From Ignavibacteria bacterium (GTDB taxonomy: Bacteria > Bacteroidota > Ignavibacteria > Tepidaquicellales > OLB5), in contig JAFLBX010000001.1 in NCBI GenBank assembly GCA_017303675.1, forward strand, positions 1,933,970 to 1,997,969: a DNA stretch of 64,000 bases, read 5' to 3'. Under the pieces are notes generated by a model. It saw only the letters and a program-made list of their open reading frames with translations. It did not search any database and was not told the origin of the DNA. Positions 35,149 to 43,854 of this stretch are shown here, piece by piece. Position 1 is the first letter of the stretch. Each line of letters opens with the position of its first letter. A program made the position numbers and the translations under genes.

Positions 35149-35627
35149 TCATTTGCCCCTTCGCCGCTTTTTAAGCTTACAGCAGAACTGAAAATTACTG
35201 ATGTTAACAGAGCAATAACAAGCAGCGCAGGCATATATTTTGTGAAAATAAGTCCGTATGTATTTACGCTGTAATCAATTTCGAAAATTTTCCACTTTGC
35301 AGTGCCGCCTGCTCCTGCAAGTACTGCAGTAAAGGCGCTTAACATTACTATTGATATCAAATTCAGGCGGGTCTGAGGTTCTTCAATGTTCTCTGTATAT
35401 TTGCTTAGCTTATCGCTCAATAAATTAGCTGCGCTGAAAAGGAGCAGTAAAACCAGTATCAGAAGGGCTGAATATAGCTGTGAATTAAGAATGAGGATTA
35501 AGCCTGCTGTACCGGTAGTAAAATAAGCTAAGTATTTCATTGAATTTTTTACTGAATATGAAAATGCCATCATCAGTGAAGATGAAATTGCAATAGCGCC
35601 GGATATGTAAAATAAAAATTCTTTCAA
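35145..35627 (-). CDS. NuoJ-like membrane protein, divergent
   Basis: A 160-residue protein with about five membrane helices. The N-terminus (MKEFLFYISGAIAISSSLMMAFS, SVKNSMKYL) and the C-terminal TYGLIFTKYMPALLVIALLTSVIF resemble NuoJ. The usual TM3 motif QIIVYAGAIMVLF is replaced by LLILVLLLLFSAA, so the Tyr and the Gly-Ala kink that open the water path in complex I are missing. Reads as an intact, selected gene. It begins 7 bases after the lipoprotein stop. Confidence 0.6.
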   Translation of the reverse strand: MKEFLFYISGAIAISSSLMMAFSYSVKNSMKYLAYFTTGTAGLILILNSQLYSALLILVLLLLFSAANLLSDKLSKYTENIEEPQTRLNLISIVMLSAFTAVLAGAGGTAKWKIFEIDYSVNTYGLIFTKYMPALLVIALLTSVIFSSAVSLKSGEGANE

Positions 35628-35634
35628 GTTATAC

Positions 35635-36255
35635 TTATTTCAGTTCAATTTCCTTAAGCACATAATATGTACGTGTTAATTGCGGGGGATTTGTACGGTT
35701 CGCGCCCCATTTAACTATACCGGCATCTTTTTTGAACCACATTTCGTAAGAAAATGTAAAACCATCTGTAATTGAAATATATACGCAATCTTCATAAGTC
35801 CCTGCTTCTGTCACGGCTGATTCACTTTCGCTGTTCACATAGCCAGTAAAAATCCCAAAGCTCCACTTATATCCTTTTTTCATATCATCTGCTTTCGGGA
35901 AAATTATACCGGATGCCCCCATGTAATCATTTATTTCAACCTCCCCATTATTATATATCTTTAATGTCCGCTCTTCGTTTGATTGTGTAAGGAAGGGGAA
36001 TGAAGTGACTTTGAACCGGATACCATCTTCGACTTTCTTCACATCTTTAACCTGTACCGTATAAATTACAGTTTCTTCACGGGGAGCCTCATTGATATAG
36101 ACCCATTTATTGGCATCTGAAACCGGGAAATACACATTAAAATTCTCTCCGCTGTTTTTTACTACCTTAGAACTGCTGTTCCCTGAATTACAGCTAAATG
36201 CAGTACAGAGCAATATCATGAAAAAAATAAAAATGTACCTGCTTAAATATATCAT
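35635..36255 (-). CDS. Lipoprotein of unknown function in the Nuo-like operon
   Basis: A 206-residue lipoprotein: signal peptide ending in LCTAFSC (Cys22), a Ser/Asn linker, then a beta-rich domain beginning FNVYFPVSDANKWVYINEAPREETVIYTVQVKD and ending RTYYVLKEIELK. The FP-x5-KWVY opening is common in secreted lipoproteins of this assemblage, function unknown. It overlaps the upstream gene by 4 bases and precedes NuoJ-like by 7, so it is part of the same transcript and may be an external partner of that membrane assembly (inference). Confidence 0.65.
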   Translation of the reverse strand: MIYLSRYIFIFFMILLCTAFSCNSGNSSSKVVKNSGENFNVYFPVSDANKWVYINEAPREETVIYTVQVKDVKKVEDGIRFKVTSFPFLTQSNEERTLKIYNNGEVEINDYMGASGIIFPKADDMKKGYKWSFGIFTGYVNSESESAVTEAGTYEDCVYISITDGFTFSYEMWFKKDAGIVKWGANRTNPPQLTRTYYVLKEIELK

Positions 36256-37016
36256 TTTTCCCTGCCTGATTTCTTTTTCTGTTGTGTGTTCCCTGTTTTT
36301 TTAGGAACTGTCTTCTGTACAGGTGTTCGTTTTTTTGTGGATTTATGTTTTACAGCCTGCTTTTTAACCGGTACCTCTTTATGCTCTTCGTCATTCTTTT
36401 TTTGTAGCGGCAATTTTTCATTAATATTAATGTCTGTAATTTCACTTTCGACTGGTTTCACAGTTTCAGCTTTTATTGGATCCGGTAATATCTCAACAAT
36501 CTCAATGACCTCAGGTTCAATTACTTCGGGTTCGATTACTTCGGGTTCAATTACTTCGGGTTCAATGACTTGGGGTTCAATTACTTCTTGTTTAATTATT
36601 TCTGGCGCAATTACTTTGGTTTCAATTGTTTTGGTTTCTTTTACTGCTGCTGAAATTATTCCGGCAGCAGGCTTTTCTGCGGAAAGTACTGCTGTAACAG
36701 GTTTTTGTGTTCCCGAAGTATTAAACAGAAGTTTAGCGGTATTTATTAAACGGAATGTAAATGGGGAGATGATTATTGCTGATAGAACCAGGATTAGAAG
36801 CGCAGAATTTATGCCATAATAAAAATTAAATTTAATTAAATATGAATAAGCTAAGAACTGTAATATTATAAATGAAATAACTGCCGTAATTGAAAAAATA
36901 TAAATAAAATATTTTCTGATAGCAGGCGTGGATTTAGTTTTCGCAATCCCTGCAGTTATGATAAGCAACGCCAACAGCAGAAGCAAAATATTTAAAATTG
37001 TAATTTCACTGTTCAT
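36252..37016 (-). CDS. Three-helix membrane protein with EVIEP repeats and basic tail
   Basis: A 254-residue protein. Three membrane helices (about residues 7-23, 36-56, 68-90), a linker, five near-identical EVIEP repeats (about residues 143-168), an acidic stretch, and a Lys-rich C-terminus (KKTGNTQQKKKSGREK). The repeats are encoded by a 15-bp tandem DNA repeat. I recognise no family; the acidic PE repeat and basic tail suggest an extended spacer and a surface for binding nucleic acid, membrane or an acidic protein. First gene of the Nuo-like operon. Confidence 0.6.
   Translation of the reverse strand: MNSEITILNILLLLLALLIITAGIAKTKSTPAIRKYFIYIFSITAVISFIILQFLAYSYLIKFNFYYGINSALLILVLSAIIISPFTFRLINTAKLLFNTSGTQKPVTAVLSAEKPAAGIISAAVKETKTIETKVIAPEIIKQEVIEPQVIEPEVIEPEVIEPEVIEPEVIEIVEILPDPIKAETVKPVESEITDININEKLPLQKKNDEEHKEVPVKKQAVKHKSTKKRTPVQKTVPKKTGNTQQKKKSGREK
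36514..36588. repeat. 15-bp tandem repeat encoding EVIEP
   Basis: Five units of GGTTCAATTACTTCG (36514, 36529, 36544, 36559, 36574) with one to three substitutions each. Unit length is a multiple of three, so copy-number change keeps the frame. Confidence 0.9.
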
Positions 37017-37062
37017 TTGCCGTAAAATTACTTAAAAATATATAAAAAAATTGAATAAATAA

Positions 37063-37088
37063 AAAAGACAGGTTTAAACCTGTCTTTT
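37063..37088 (-). terminator. trxA terminator
   Basis: AAAAGACAGGTTT followed directly by its complement AAACCTGTCTTTT, a 26-base perfect palindrome with A- and T-tracts, 25 bases after the trxA stop and 47 bases before the next operon. Confidence 0.85.
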
Positions 37089-37113
37089 AATAAAAATCCT
37101 TTAAATATCTATG

Positions 37114-37443
37114 TTATGCAGGCTGAAGCTGCGCATCTAATTTCTGTGCAAGTGCCTGTTTGGGTACAGCGCCTATTATCTGGTCAACAATTTTTCCGTC
37201 CCTGAAAATTAAAATTGTCGGGATACTTCTTATTCCGTATGTTGTTGAAATGTTCGGGTTGTTATCAACATCTACTTTGCCAACTTTTGCTTTGCCCTGG
37301 TATTCGCCAGCAAGCTCTTCTACAAAAGGCGCTATCATTTTGCAGGGTCCGCACCATACAGCCCAGAAATCTACCAATACCGGTACATCTGATTTTATAA
37401 CTTCCTGGTCAAAATTAGCGTCTGTGAATTCAATTGGATGCAT
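37114..37443 (-). CDS. trxA: Thioredoxin
   Basis: A 109-residue cytosolic disulphide reductase. Active site AVWCGPCKMIAPF (about residues 27-39), followed by KVDVDNNPNISTTYGIRSIPTILIF, with the cis-Pro before Thr and the G-x-V/P-K end. Length and motifs are standard, so it should reduce ribonucleotide reductase and other disulphides. AGGAG-type ribosome-binding site upstream; separate from dnaE by 42 bases. Confidence 0.96.
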   Translation of the reverse strand: MHPIEFTDANFDQEVIKSDVPVLVDFWAVWCGPCKMIAPFVEELAGEYQGKAKVGKVDVDNNPNISTTYGIRSIPTILIFRDGKIVDQIIGAVPKQALAQKLDAQLQPA

Positions 37444-37485
37444 TTTCTCTCCTTTGCGATATGAATTTGTATATAAAATTTTCTG

Positions 37486-40400
37486 TTACTGCAATATAAT
37501 ATTATCTTTACCGAAAATCTCTGTTAAAACTTTTTCAGTGTATTTATCATAATGTATTTTTACATTTTCGAGTTCCATTTGACTCTCTTTATGCCCGTTT
37601 TTGAGGTGAATTTCAACAATTGACCCTTCCTCAGCTGTTCCGAAAATTGTTTTCAGCTGGAAAAGCTTGGCAGCATCAAAGCTGTTGGAATCAATCTTTA
37701 TCAGGATTTTATCAGGCTGTTTTGAGCCTTCCGCTGATTTTGTAAGCGGCTTAATTTCATCAACTATCAGCTTTATCGTATTTCCGTTCTCCTCAGCCTT
37801 GCCGATAAGGGTTACTATTGAATCATCAATCAGAATTTCCCTGTATTGCTCATAAGTTTTCGGGAATACCACACACTCGCCCTGGCCGGTAAAATCTTCA
37901 AGTGTAAACACCGCGAAGCGGTTGCCCTTTTTGCTCATCTTTACCTTCATATCAGTGATAATGCCGCACATCCTGACACGCTGAAGCTGTTTGAAATCTA
38001 TTTCTTCGCTGTCAACATCTGCCACGTCGCTGAATTTGAACGGATTCATCCTGCTAATCTCGTTTTCATAATCACTTAACGGGTGGGCGCTTACATATAA
38101 GCCAAGCACTGATTTTTCAAGCGAAAGCTTTTCACGGTCAGACCAGTCCCTGTAATCTGCGCTGAGCTTACTGAATATTACATCCTTAATACCTGCTGCT
38201 TTTTTGCCAGTATCAAACAGGTTTGATTGGCCCTTAGCTTCAGTTTTCTTAACGCTGTACCGGTGCATTGCAGCTTCGTAATTATCATAGAACTTCTTGC
38301 GCACTTTATCAAAGCAGTCAAAAGCCCCGGCATAAATAAGTGATTCCAGGGTTTTTTTGTTCACTACACGGGGGTCGACCCTTGATGCAAAATCTACAAA
38401 GCTTTCGAATTTACCGTGTTCTATGCGTTCTTTAATTATATTATCAACAGCGGTTTTACCAACATTTTTAATGGCGGTTAAACCGAACAATATCTGGTTT
38501 TCAATATCCGGATTTATAGTAAATGCTTTATAACATGCATTAATATCAGGCAGGCTTAAAGATATTTTCATCCTCTTGCATTCATTAATAAGCAGAACCA
38601 TTTCATCCATATCTTCATAACGGCAGTTAAGCTGCGCTGTCATGAACTCAAGAGGGTAGTGTGTTTTTAAATATGCTGTATAATATGCCAGCACTGAATA
38701 TGCCACACTGTGCGATTTATTAAAGCCGTAATCAGCGAATTTAAGAATTAACTTAAAAATTTCCTTGGCTACTTTTTTATTGTATCCTTTTTCAGCCGCG
38801 CCTTTAATGAATTCCTCTTCCTGCTCCTTCATCAGTTTCTCATCTTTTTTGCCCATAGCGCGTCTTACAAGATCCGCTTTTGCAAGCGAGTAACCGGCAA
38901 TCACCCTCACTAGCTGCATAACCTGCTCCTGGTAAACTATTACCCCGTAAGTTTCCTTAAGCACCTGCTCCATATCTGCGTGGAGATAAGTAACATCCTT
39001 TCTGCCGTGTTTTCGGTCTATGAATTCAGGGATAAGGTCCATCGGACCCGGTCTGTACAGCGCGTTCATAGCCGCAAGGTCATTTATATTTTTCGGTTTC
39101 AGCTTCGCTAAGTATTCTCTCATCTTAGGCTTGGAAAACTGGAATATACCAATTGTATGCCCGTTGGCAAATAATTCGTATGTCTTTGCATCATCTAACG
39201 GGAGCGTATCGAGATCTATCTTTATCTTATGCCGCTCTTCGATTAGATCAACTGCCTGCTGAAGAATTTTTAACTCCTTAAGACCCAGGAAGTCCATCTT
39301 GATCAGGCCCGCATCTTCCAGCATTTTCATATCATACTGGGTCATATACTGGTTTTCTGACTGCGGTGCTTTTGCAATTGGGACATAATCTGAAATATCC
39401 GATGGCGCGATCACAACACCAGATGCATGCATGCTAACGTTCTTATTCAGATTTTCGAGAACTACAGAGTAATCAAGAAGCTTTTTACGTTCCTTTGCCT
39501 GGTCAAAATACTGCTTAAAATCGGGTATTTCATTATAACAATCAGTAAGAGATTTTATCTTACCAAATACCGAAGGCACATGTTTTGTTACTTCGTTAAT
39601 AGTATCAAACGGATAGTTAAGCACTCTGCCAACATCCTTAAGCACAGCTTTTGTTTTAAGCTTGTTGAATGTTACTATCTGTGAAACTGAATTCGCGCCG
39701 TATTTCTGCCTGGAGTACTCAATCACCTCATCACGCTTATCATCCTGGAAATCAATGTCAATATCAGGCATTGAAACACGCTCAGGATTCAGAAACCTTT
39801 CAAACAGAAGGTTGTATTCAAGCGGGTTTACATTTGTAATACCAAGCGCATAACAAACCAGTGAACCTGCTGCAGAACCTCTGCCTGGTCCCACATAAAT
39901 ACCGCTTCGTTTTGCATGGTTTACAAAATCAGCTACTATCAGGAAGTAACCTGAAAATTTCATTGATGTTATTACATCAAGCTCAAGATCAAGCCTTTCA
40001 ATTTCTGTTTGAGTTACATTTTTTACTTTTTGCTTTAATCCTTCATGTGATAGCTGCCTGAAGTATTCATCTAGTGTTTTTGCTCCTGATTCCTTCGGAA
40101 TAGGGAAGTCAGGCATATGGTACACTCCGCGTGGCAGTTCAAGATTGCATTTATCTGCAACTTCAAGAGTTGATTGTATCGCTTCGGGAAAATCCTTGAA
40201 TATTTTGCACATCTCTTCGGCTGACTTAAAATAAACCTGGTCGGTTTCGTATCTTAGATCAGTTTCAAGATTTTTGCCTTCTTTATCTTTGGAAAGATCC
40301 GTACTTATATAAAGGTATAAATTATGCGGTATATGATGTTCGTATTTGATGTAATGAATATCGTTTGTTGCTATAGTTTTTAAGCCGAGCTCTTTGGCAA

Positions 40401-41046
40401 GTGCCGGCACATGTTTGCGGATCTTCGCTTCAATTTCCATCCCGTGATTCTGCATCTCGAGGTAAAAATCCTCGCTTCCAAAAATATCCTTATATATTAT
40501 TGCAGCTTCTTTAGCTTCATCAAGGTCACCCCGCGCAATGTGCGATGATACTACTCCGCCTGCGCAGGCTGAAAGGCATACCAAACCTTCGCTGTATTGC
40601 CGTAAAATATCTGAATCTATCCTTGGCTTATAATAAAATCCTTCGGTGTGGCCTATTGAACAAAGCTTTACAAGGTTCCGGTAACCTTTAAAATCCTTTG
40701 CTAAAAGTACTAAATGGTCATAATTGGATTTACGGTTTGAAAGCTTTCCGATAGTTTTGCCTGATTTATCCTTGCCAAGCATTGTATCGGCATTATCTTC
40801 GGCTTTTCCTTTTTGGAACCTTGAACCCTTTGTTACTATATATACTTCACAGCCAATTATAGGCTTTATACCTGCTTTTTTGGCTTTGTTGTAGAACTCC
40901 ATAGCCCCGTACATAACCCCGTGATCTGTAAGCGCAAGCGCAGGCATGTTGTGCTCCTTTGCTGCACCCACAAGCCCTTCAATAGTGCAAATTGCATCTA
41001 ATAATGAGTAATGCGAATGGTTATGTAAATGTATGAACTTAGCCAA
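37486..41046 (-). CDS. dnaE: DNA polymerase III alpha subunit
   Basis: An 1186-residue replicative polymerase. PHP domain at the N-terminus (FIHLHNHSHYSLLDA, ALTDHGVMYGA), polymerase core with the catalytic PDIDIDFQDDKRDEVIEY near residues 422-440, YGANSVSQIVTFN, helix-hairpin-helix (GLTAIKNVGKTAVDNII, about 860), then an OB fold (RVRMCGIITDMKVKMSKKGNRFAVFTLED, about 1020-1050). The PHP His residues are present, consistent with an active or structural metal site. Length is that of DnaE1. A TATATTTG -7 element at 41115-41122 (minus) gives a leader of roughly 60 bases. Confidence 0.97.
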   Translation of the reverse strand: MAKFIHLHNHSHYSLLDAICTIEGLVGAAKEHNMPALALTDHGVMYGAMEFYNKAKKAGIKPIIGCEVYIVTKGSRFQKGKAEDNADTMLGKDKSGKTIGKLSNRKSNYDHLVLLAKDFKGYRNLVKLCSIGHTEGFYYKPRIDSDILRQYSEGLVCLSACAGGVVSSHIARGDLDEAKEAAIIYKDIFGSEDFYLEMQNHGMEIEAKIRKHVPALAKELGLKTIATNDIHYIKYEHHIPHNLYLYISTDLSKDKEGKNLETDLRYETDQVYFKSAEEMCKIFKDFPEAIQSTLEVADKCNLELPRGVYHMPDFPIPKESGAKTLDEYFRQLSHEGLKQKVKNVTQTEIERLDLELDVITSMKFSGYFLIVADFVNHAKRSGIYVGPGRGSAAGSLVCYALGITNVNPLEYNLLFERFLNPERVSMPDIDIDFQDDKRDEVIEYSRQKYGANSVSQIVTFNKLKTKAVLKDVGRVLNYPFDTINEVTKHVPSVFGKIKSLTDCYNEIPDFKQYFDQAKERKKLLDYSVVLENLNKNVSMHASGVVIAPSDISDYVPIAKAPQSENQYMTQYDMKMLEDAGLIKMDFLGLKELKILQQAVDLIEERHKIKIDLDTLPLDDAKTYELFANGHTIGIFQFSKPKMREYLAKLKPKNINDLAAMNALYRPGPMDLIPEFIDRKHGRKDVTYLHADMEQVLKETYGVIVYQEQVMQLVRVIAGYSLAKADLVRRAMGKKDEKLMKEQEEEFIKGAAEKGYNKKVAKEIFKLILKFADYGFNKSHSVAYSVLAYYTAYLKTHYPLEFMTAQLNCRYEDMDEMVLLINECKRMKISLSLPDINACYKAFTINPDIENQILFGLTAIKNVGKTAVDNIIKERIEHGKFESFVDFASRVDPRVVNKKTLESLIYAGAFDCFDKVRKKFYDNYEAAMHRYSVKKTEAKGQSNLFDTGKKAAGIKDVIFSKLSADYRDWSDREKLSLEKSVLGLYVSAHPLSDYENEISRMNPFKFSDVADVDSEEIDFKQLQRVRMCGIITDMKVKMSKKGNRFAVFTLEDFTGQGECVVFPKTYEQYREILIDDSIVTLIGKAEENGNTIKLIVDEIKPLTKSAEGSKQPDKILIKIDSNSFDAAKLFQLKTIFGTAEEGSIVEIHLKNGHKESQMELENVKIHYDKYTEKVLTEIFGKDNIILQ

Positions 41047-41194
41047 TGTTTATAATAAACCCTTGAATGCGGGTATCCCTGTTCAGAAAATCCGTAATTA
41101 TTATTGATAAGTTACAAATATACGAAAAATAAAATTAGGGTTTTATTGAAAACTAATTGGTTAAACATACTGCAACAACTGTTAAATTATGATA

Positions 41195-41725
41195 TTACCG
41201 GAACAATTTTTTTATAATTTTAAATTTTTCTGTTTGACCTTCTGCTTTTGACCATCTTTCAACTTCTTTTAGATTAATATTGTGTGATTTAGAAAGTATA
41301 ACTGCCTGCTCCAGCGCTTGTTTATCTTCCCAAAAATAATATGCTGCTAAACGGTCTTTTATTGAATCTGTTGGCGTTAATAAATATAATTTACCTGTTG
41401 GCAGTTCTAACTCATTATTTTCAATTACCGGCTCAGAACCGATAGAAAGCGGTCCTGCTGGAAATTCTATATAATATTTTGTTTCTTTGTTTATAAAATA
41501 CCTGTTATTTTGAATAAAGCCGATCTTTTCCAGTATCTCTGAAATTTTCTTTCTTGAAGAATAAGTACAATCAATAAAATCCAGATCAAATGATTCAAAT
41601 TTATTATCTGTATAAACAGAAACACAGGCTCCCCCTGTTAAAATGCATTTAATGCCTGAATTGTTCAGATGAGTACAAACATAGGCTGCCAGTTCTGCAA
41701 TATTCATATTTGCGATCTTTTTCAA
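41195..41725 (-). CDS. Nucleotidyltransferase-like protein paired with a winged-helix regulator
   Basis: A 176-residue protein. CILTGGACVSVYTDNKFESFDLDFID (about residues 27-52) matches the GG-[AS]-x9-11-S-x-D-x-DF motif of the nucleotidyltransferase superfamily (AbiEii/DUF6036 branch), with metal-binding Asp-x-Asp. The C-terminus, DSIKDRLAAYYFWEDKQALEQA and VERWSKAEGQTEKF, is typical of the DUF6036-like group. Known relatives include toxins and defence proteins that nucleotidylate tRNA or proteins, but many have no known role. It overlaps the winged-helix gene by 4 bases, an operon pair like AbiE modules. Confidence 0.7.
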   Translation of the reverse strand: MKKIANMNIAELAAYVCTHLNNSGIKCILTGGACVSVYTDNKFESFDLDFIDCTYSSRKKISEILEKIGFIQNNRYFINKETKYYIEFPAGPLSIGSEPVIENNELELPTGKLYLLTPTDSIKDRLAAYYFWEDKQALEQAVILSKSHNINLKEVERWSKAEGQTEKFKIIKKLFR

Positions 41726-42051
41726 ATTGGCTTTCCTTTTCTTCTCGGTCTTTTTCTGGTCATCAATAGCTTCTCTTTTTCATTTTCCGGAAGAAATAAA
41801 AGAACTTTTTCAAGGAATTTTATTAATTCTTTGTAATACGGATATCGTTGGTTGAATCTGTATATAATAGTTTTACCTGCACTCTTGCCATAAATTATTC
41901 CTGAGCTTTCAAGAAGCTCCAGCTGGTTTTGTACCGGACTTAAACTCATATTGTAATATTTTGCTATCTCCCTTGCATATCCTTCGTTTCTTCCTGTAAG
42001 ATAAATCAGTATTAATTCTTTTGTTTTCGGAGTGATCAGATTTCCTGTCAT
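41722..42051 (-). CDS. Winged-helix transcriptional regulator of the nucleotidyltransferase pair
   Basis: A 109-residue protein with an ArsR-like winged helix-turn-helix: KELILIYLTGRNEGYAREIAKYYNMSLSPVQNQLELLESSGIIYGKSAGKTIIYRFN (about residues 12-68) gives recognition helix and wing. A positively charged C-terminal tail (RKRPRRKGKPI). Such regulators typically precede a nucleotidyltransferase and repress the pair. Two TGACCTA direct repeats, 21 bp apart, lie just upstream and could be its operator. Confidence 0.75.
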   Translation of the reverse strand: MTGNLITPKTKELILIYLTGRNEGYAREIAKYYNMSLSPVQNQLELLESSGIIYGKSAGKTIIYRFNQRYPYYKELIKFLEKVLLFLPENEKEKLLMTRKRPRRKGKPI

Positions 42052-42058
42052 TTTTAGT

Positions 42059-42086
42059 TGACCTATTATTTAATATATATGACCTA
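42059..42086. promoter_or_regulatory. Possible operator: TGACCTA direct repeats
   Basis: TTGACCTA (42059-42066) and TGACCTA (42080-42086) repeat about 21 bp apart (two helical turns), within 36 bases of the winged-helix start. That they bind this regulator is inference. Confidence 0.4.
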
Positions 42087-42251
42087 AATATTAGTTCAAA
42101 TATATAATTTTATAATTAAAATATCAACATATTTATAATATATTTATAATCATAAATCAATGGATTTTGCCTGTTTTCTTATAATTATCATTGAAACTAT
42201 AGTTTACAATTGCTTAATTGCAGGATATTACTTAACAAGAAAAGATAATAT

Positions 42252-43643
42252 ATGAACACTGATACTGCAGTTTCAAACAAAATGCCTAAAGGCATTCCCT
42301 ATATTATAGGTAATGAGCTTGCCGAGCGATTCAGCTATTATGGAATGAAAACCATACTGGTTGTTTTTATGACCCAGTATATCATGAACCGCTCCGGGGC
42401 TGTTGACCCTATGACCGATGCCGACGCTACTACGTGGTACCACTATTTTTCTATGGCAAATTATTTCTTCCCGATCCTGGGTGCAATTCTTTCTGATGTA
42501 TTATGGGGAAAGTATAAGACCATTATGACCCTTTCAATTGTATACGTACTCGGACATGTTGCCCTCGCAGTTGATGATACAAGGCTCGGTCTTTCGATTG
42601 GGTTAACGCTGATAGCAATGGGCTCAGGCGGTATCAAACCCTGCGTTTCAGCGCATGTGGGTGACCAGTTCACAAAAGCAAACAAACATCTCATAGAAAA
42701 AATATTCGGATATTTTTATTTTTCAGTAAATCTCGGTGCAGCAGCATCTTCCCTGCTTACGCCTGTGCTTCTCGATAAATACGGCCCGCATCTTGCTTTC
42801 GGTGTACCGGGTTTCCTGATGCTTGTTGCTACCATAGTATTCTTTATGGGAAGAAAAGTGTTTGTTGCGGTCCCGCCGGTAGGGTGGAAGCAGTACAAAG
42901 GCGACCTGCTTTCAAAACAGGGTAAAAAAGCTATAATTAACCTTTCAATAATGTATGTGTTTATAGCGGTATTCTGGTCTTTGTTCGATCAGACCGGTTC
43001 CAGCTGGGTTCTGCAGGCTGAACAGATGGATAAATTCGTGAACCTGGGTTTTGTTAGGTTTGAGCTTCTTGCTTCGCAGATACAGGCTATTAATCCTTTG
43101 CTAATTATGATATTCATTCCGCTGTTCACATCAGTTTTGTATCCGTTCCTCAATAAGTTTTTCAAGCTTACAGCATTAAAGAAAATAATCATAGGTATGT
43201 TCATTGCCGGATTTTCATTCGCGCTGCTTGCTGTTGCCCAGATGCAGATAATCGGCGGTGCAACACCAAGTATTTTATGGCAGTTCTTCGCTTACCTCAT
43301 TCTAACGGCAGCAGAAGTGATGGTTTCAATTACCGGGCTTGAATTTTCATACACCCAGGCTCCAAATAGTATGAAATCATTTATCATGGGACTGTGGCTG
43401 CTATCTGTTGCTCTTGGTAACTTTATCACTGCACAGGTAACATCCCACCTTCAGGATATCATTACTATAGGAACACCTGTCTATTTCTGGTTCTTTGCCG
43501 GCTTAATGTTCATTACCGCAATAATTTTTATGTTAATAGCTTCAAGATATAAGGAAGAAAGTTATATCCAGAACCGCGACGAAAAGCCTAAACCGCTCGC
43601 CGCTGATGGTGTAATAGATATGGATGGTGTGGATAACAAATAG
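42252..43643 (+). CDS. POT/PTR family proton-dependent peptide transporter
   Basis: A 463-residue inner-membrane protein with about 12-14 helices. ELAERFSYYGMKTILVVFM (about residues 17-35) is the E-x2-ER-F-x-YYG motif of proton coupling; other marks are FPILGAILSDVLWGKYKTI, GSGGIKPCVSAHVGDQF and YFYFSVNLGAAASSLLTP. It imports di- and tripeptides with protons. It is slightly short but complete, with an extra charged C-terminal tail. Followed by a bidirectional terminator shared with the convergent small-membrane-protein genes. Confidence 0.92.
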   Translation: MNTDTAVSNKMPKGIPYIIGNELAERFSYYGMKTILVVFMTQYIMNRSGAVDPMTDADATTWYHYFSMANYFFPILGAILSDVLWGKYKTIMTLSIVYVLGHVALAVDDTRLGLSIGLTLIAMGSGGIKPCVSAHVGDQFTKANKHLIEKIFGYFYFSVNLGAAASSLLTPVLLDKYGPHLAFGVPGFLMLVATIVFFMGRKVFVAVPPVGWKQYKGDLLSKQGKKAIINLSIMYVFIAVFWSLFDQTGSSWVLQAEQMDKFVNLGFVRFELLASQIQAINPLLIMIFIPLFTSVLYPFLNKFFKLTALKKIIIGMFIAGFSFALLAVAQMQIIGGATPSILWQFFAYLILTAAEVMVSITGLEFSYTQAPNSMKSFIMGLWLLSVALGNFITAQVTSHLQDIITIGTPVYFWFFAGLMFITAIIFMLIASRYKEESYIQNRDEKPKPLAADGVIDMDGVDNK

Positions 43644-43716
43644 CAAACTGTATCAAAAATGATTCGAATAAAAAATAAAAAAAACTGTAAGTGTGCCAAT
43701 TCCCCGGCAGTATGAC

Positions 43717-43829
43717 TCTCCCCCTAAAAGGGGGAGCAGGAGGGGGTAAAATTACTGAAGATTTGATAAATTATTAATATCCCCAAACAACAAAATAACC
43801 CCGAAGTTAAAAAAGCTTCGGGGTTATTT
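43717..43829. repeat. REP-like element and bidirectional terminator
   Basis: 43717-43747: TCTCCCCC-TAAAA-GGGGGAG followed by CAGGAGGGGGT, the C/G-rich family. 43793-43829: AAATAACCCCGAAG pairs with CTTCGGGGTTATTT, a 14-bp perfect stem with A/T-rich flanks on both sides, between the convergent transporter and membrane-protein genes. Confidence 0.85.
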
Positions 43830-43854
43830 ATTGTTGCTTAAAAAATTTTTTCAA

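Noticed and set aside
36286-36819. Plus-strand 177-residue frame with Ser/Thr repeats
   Set aside because: It is the complement of the EVIEP tandem repeat; the opposite strand has membrane helices, operon overlaps and a better start.
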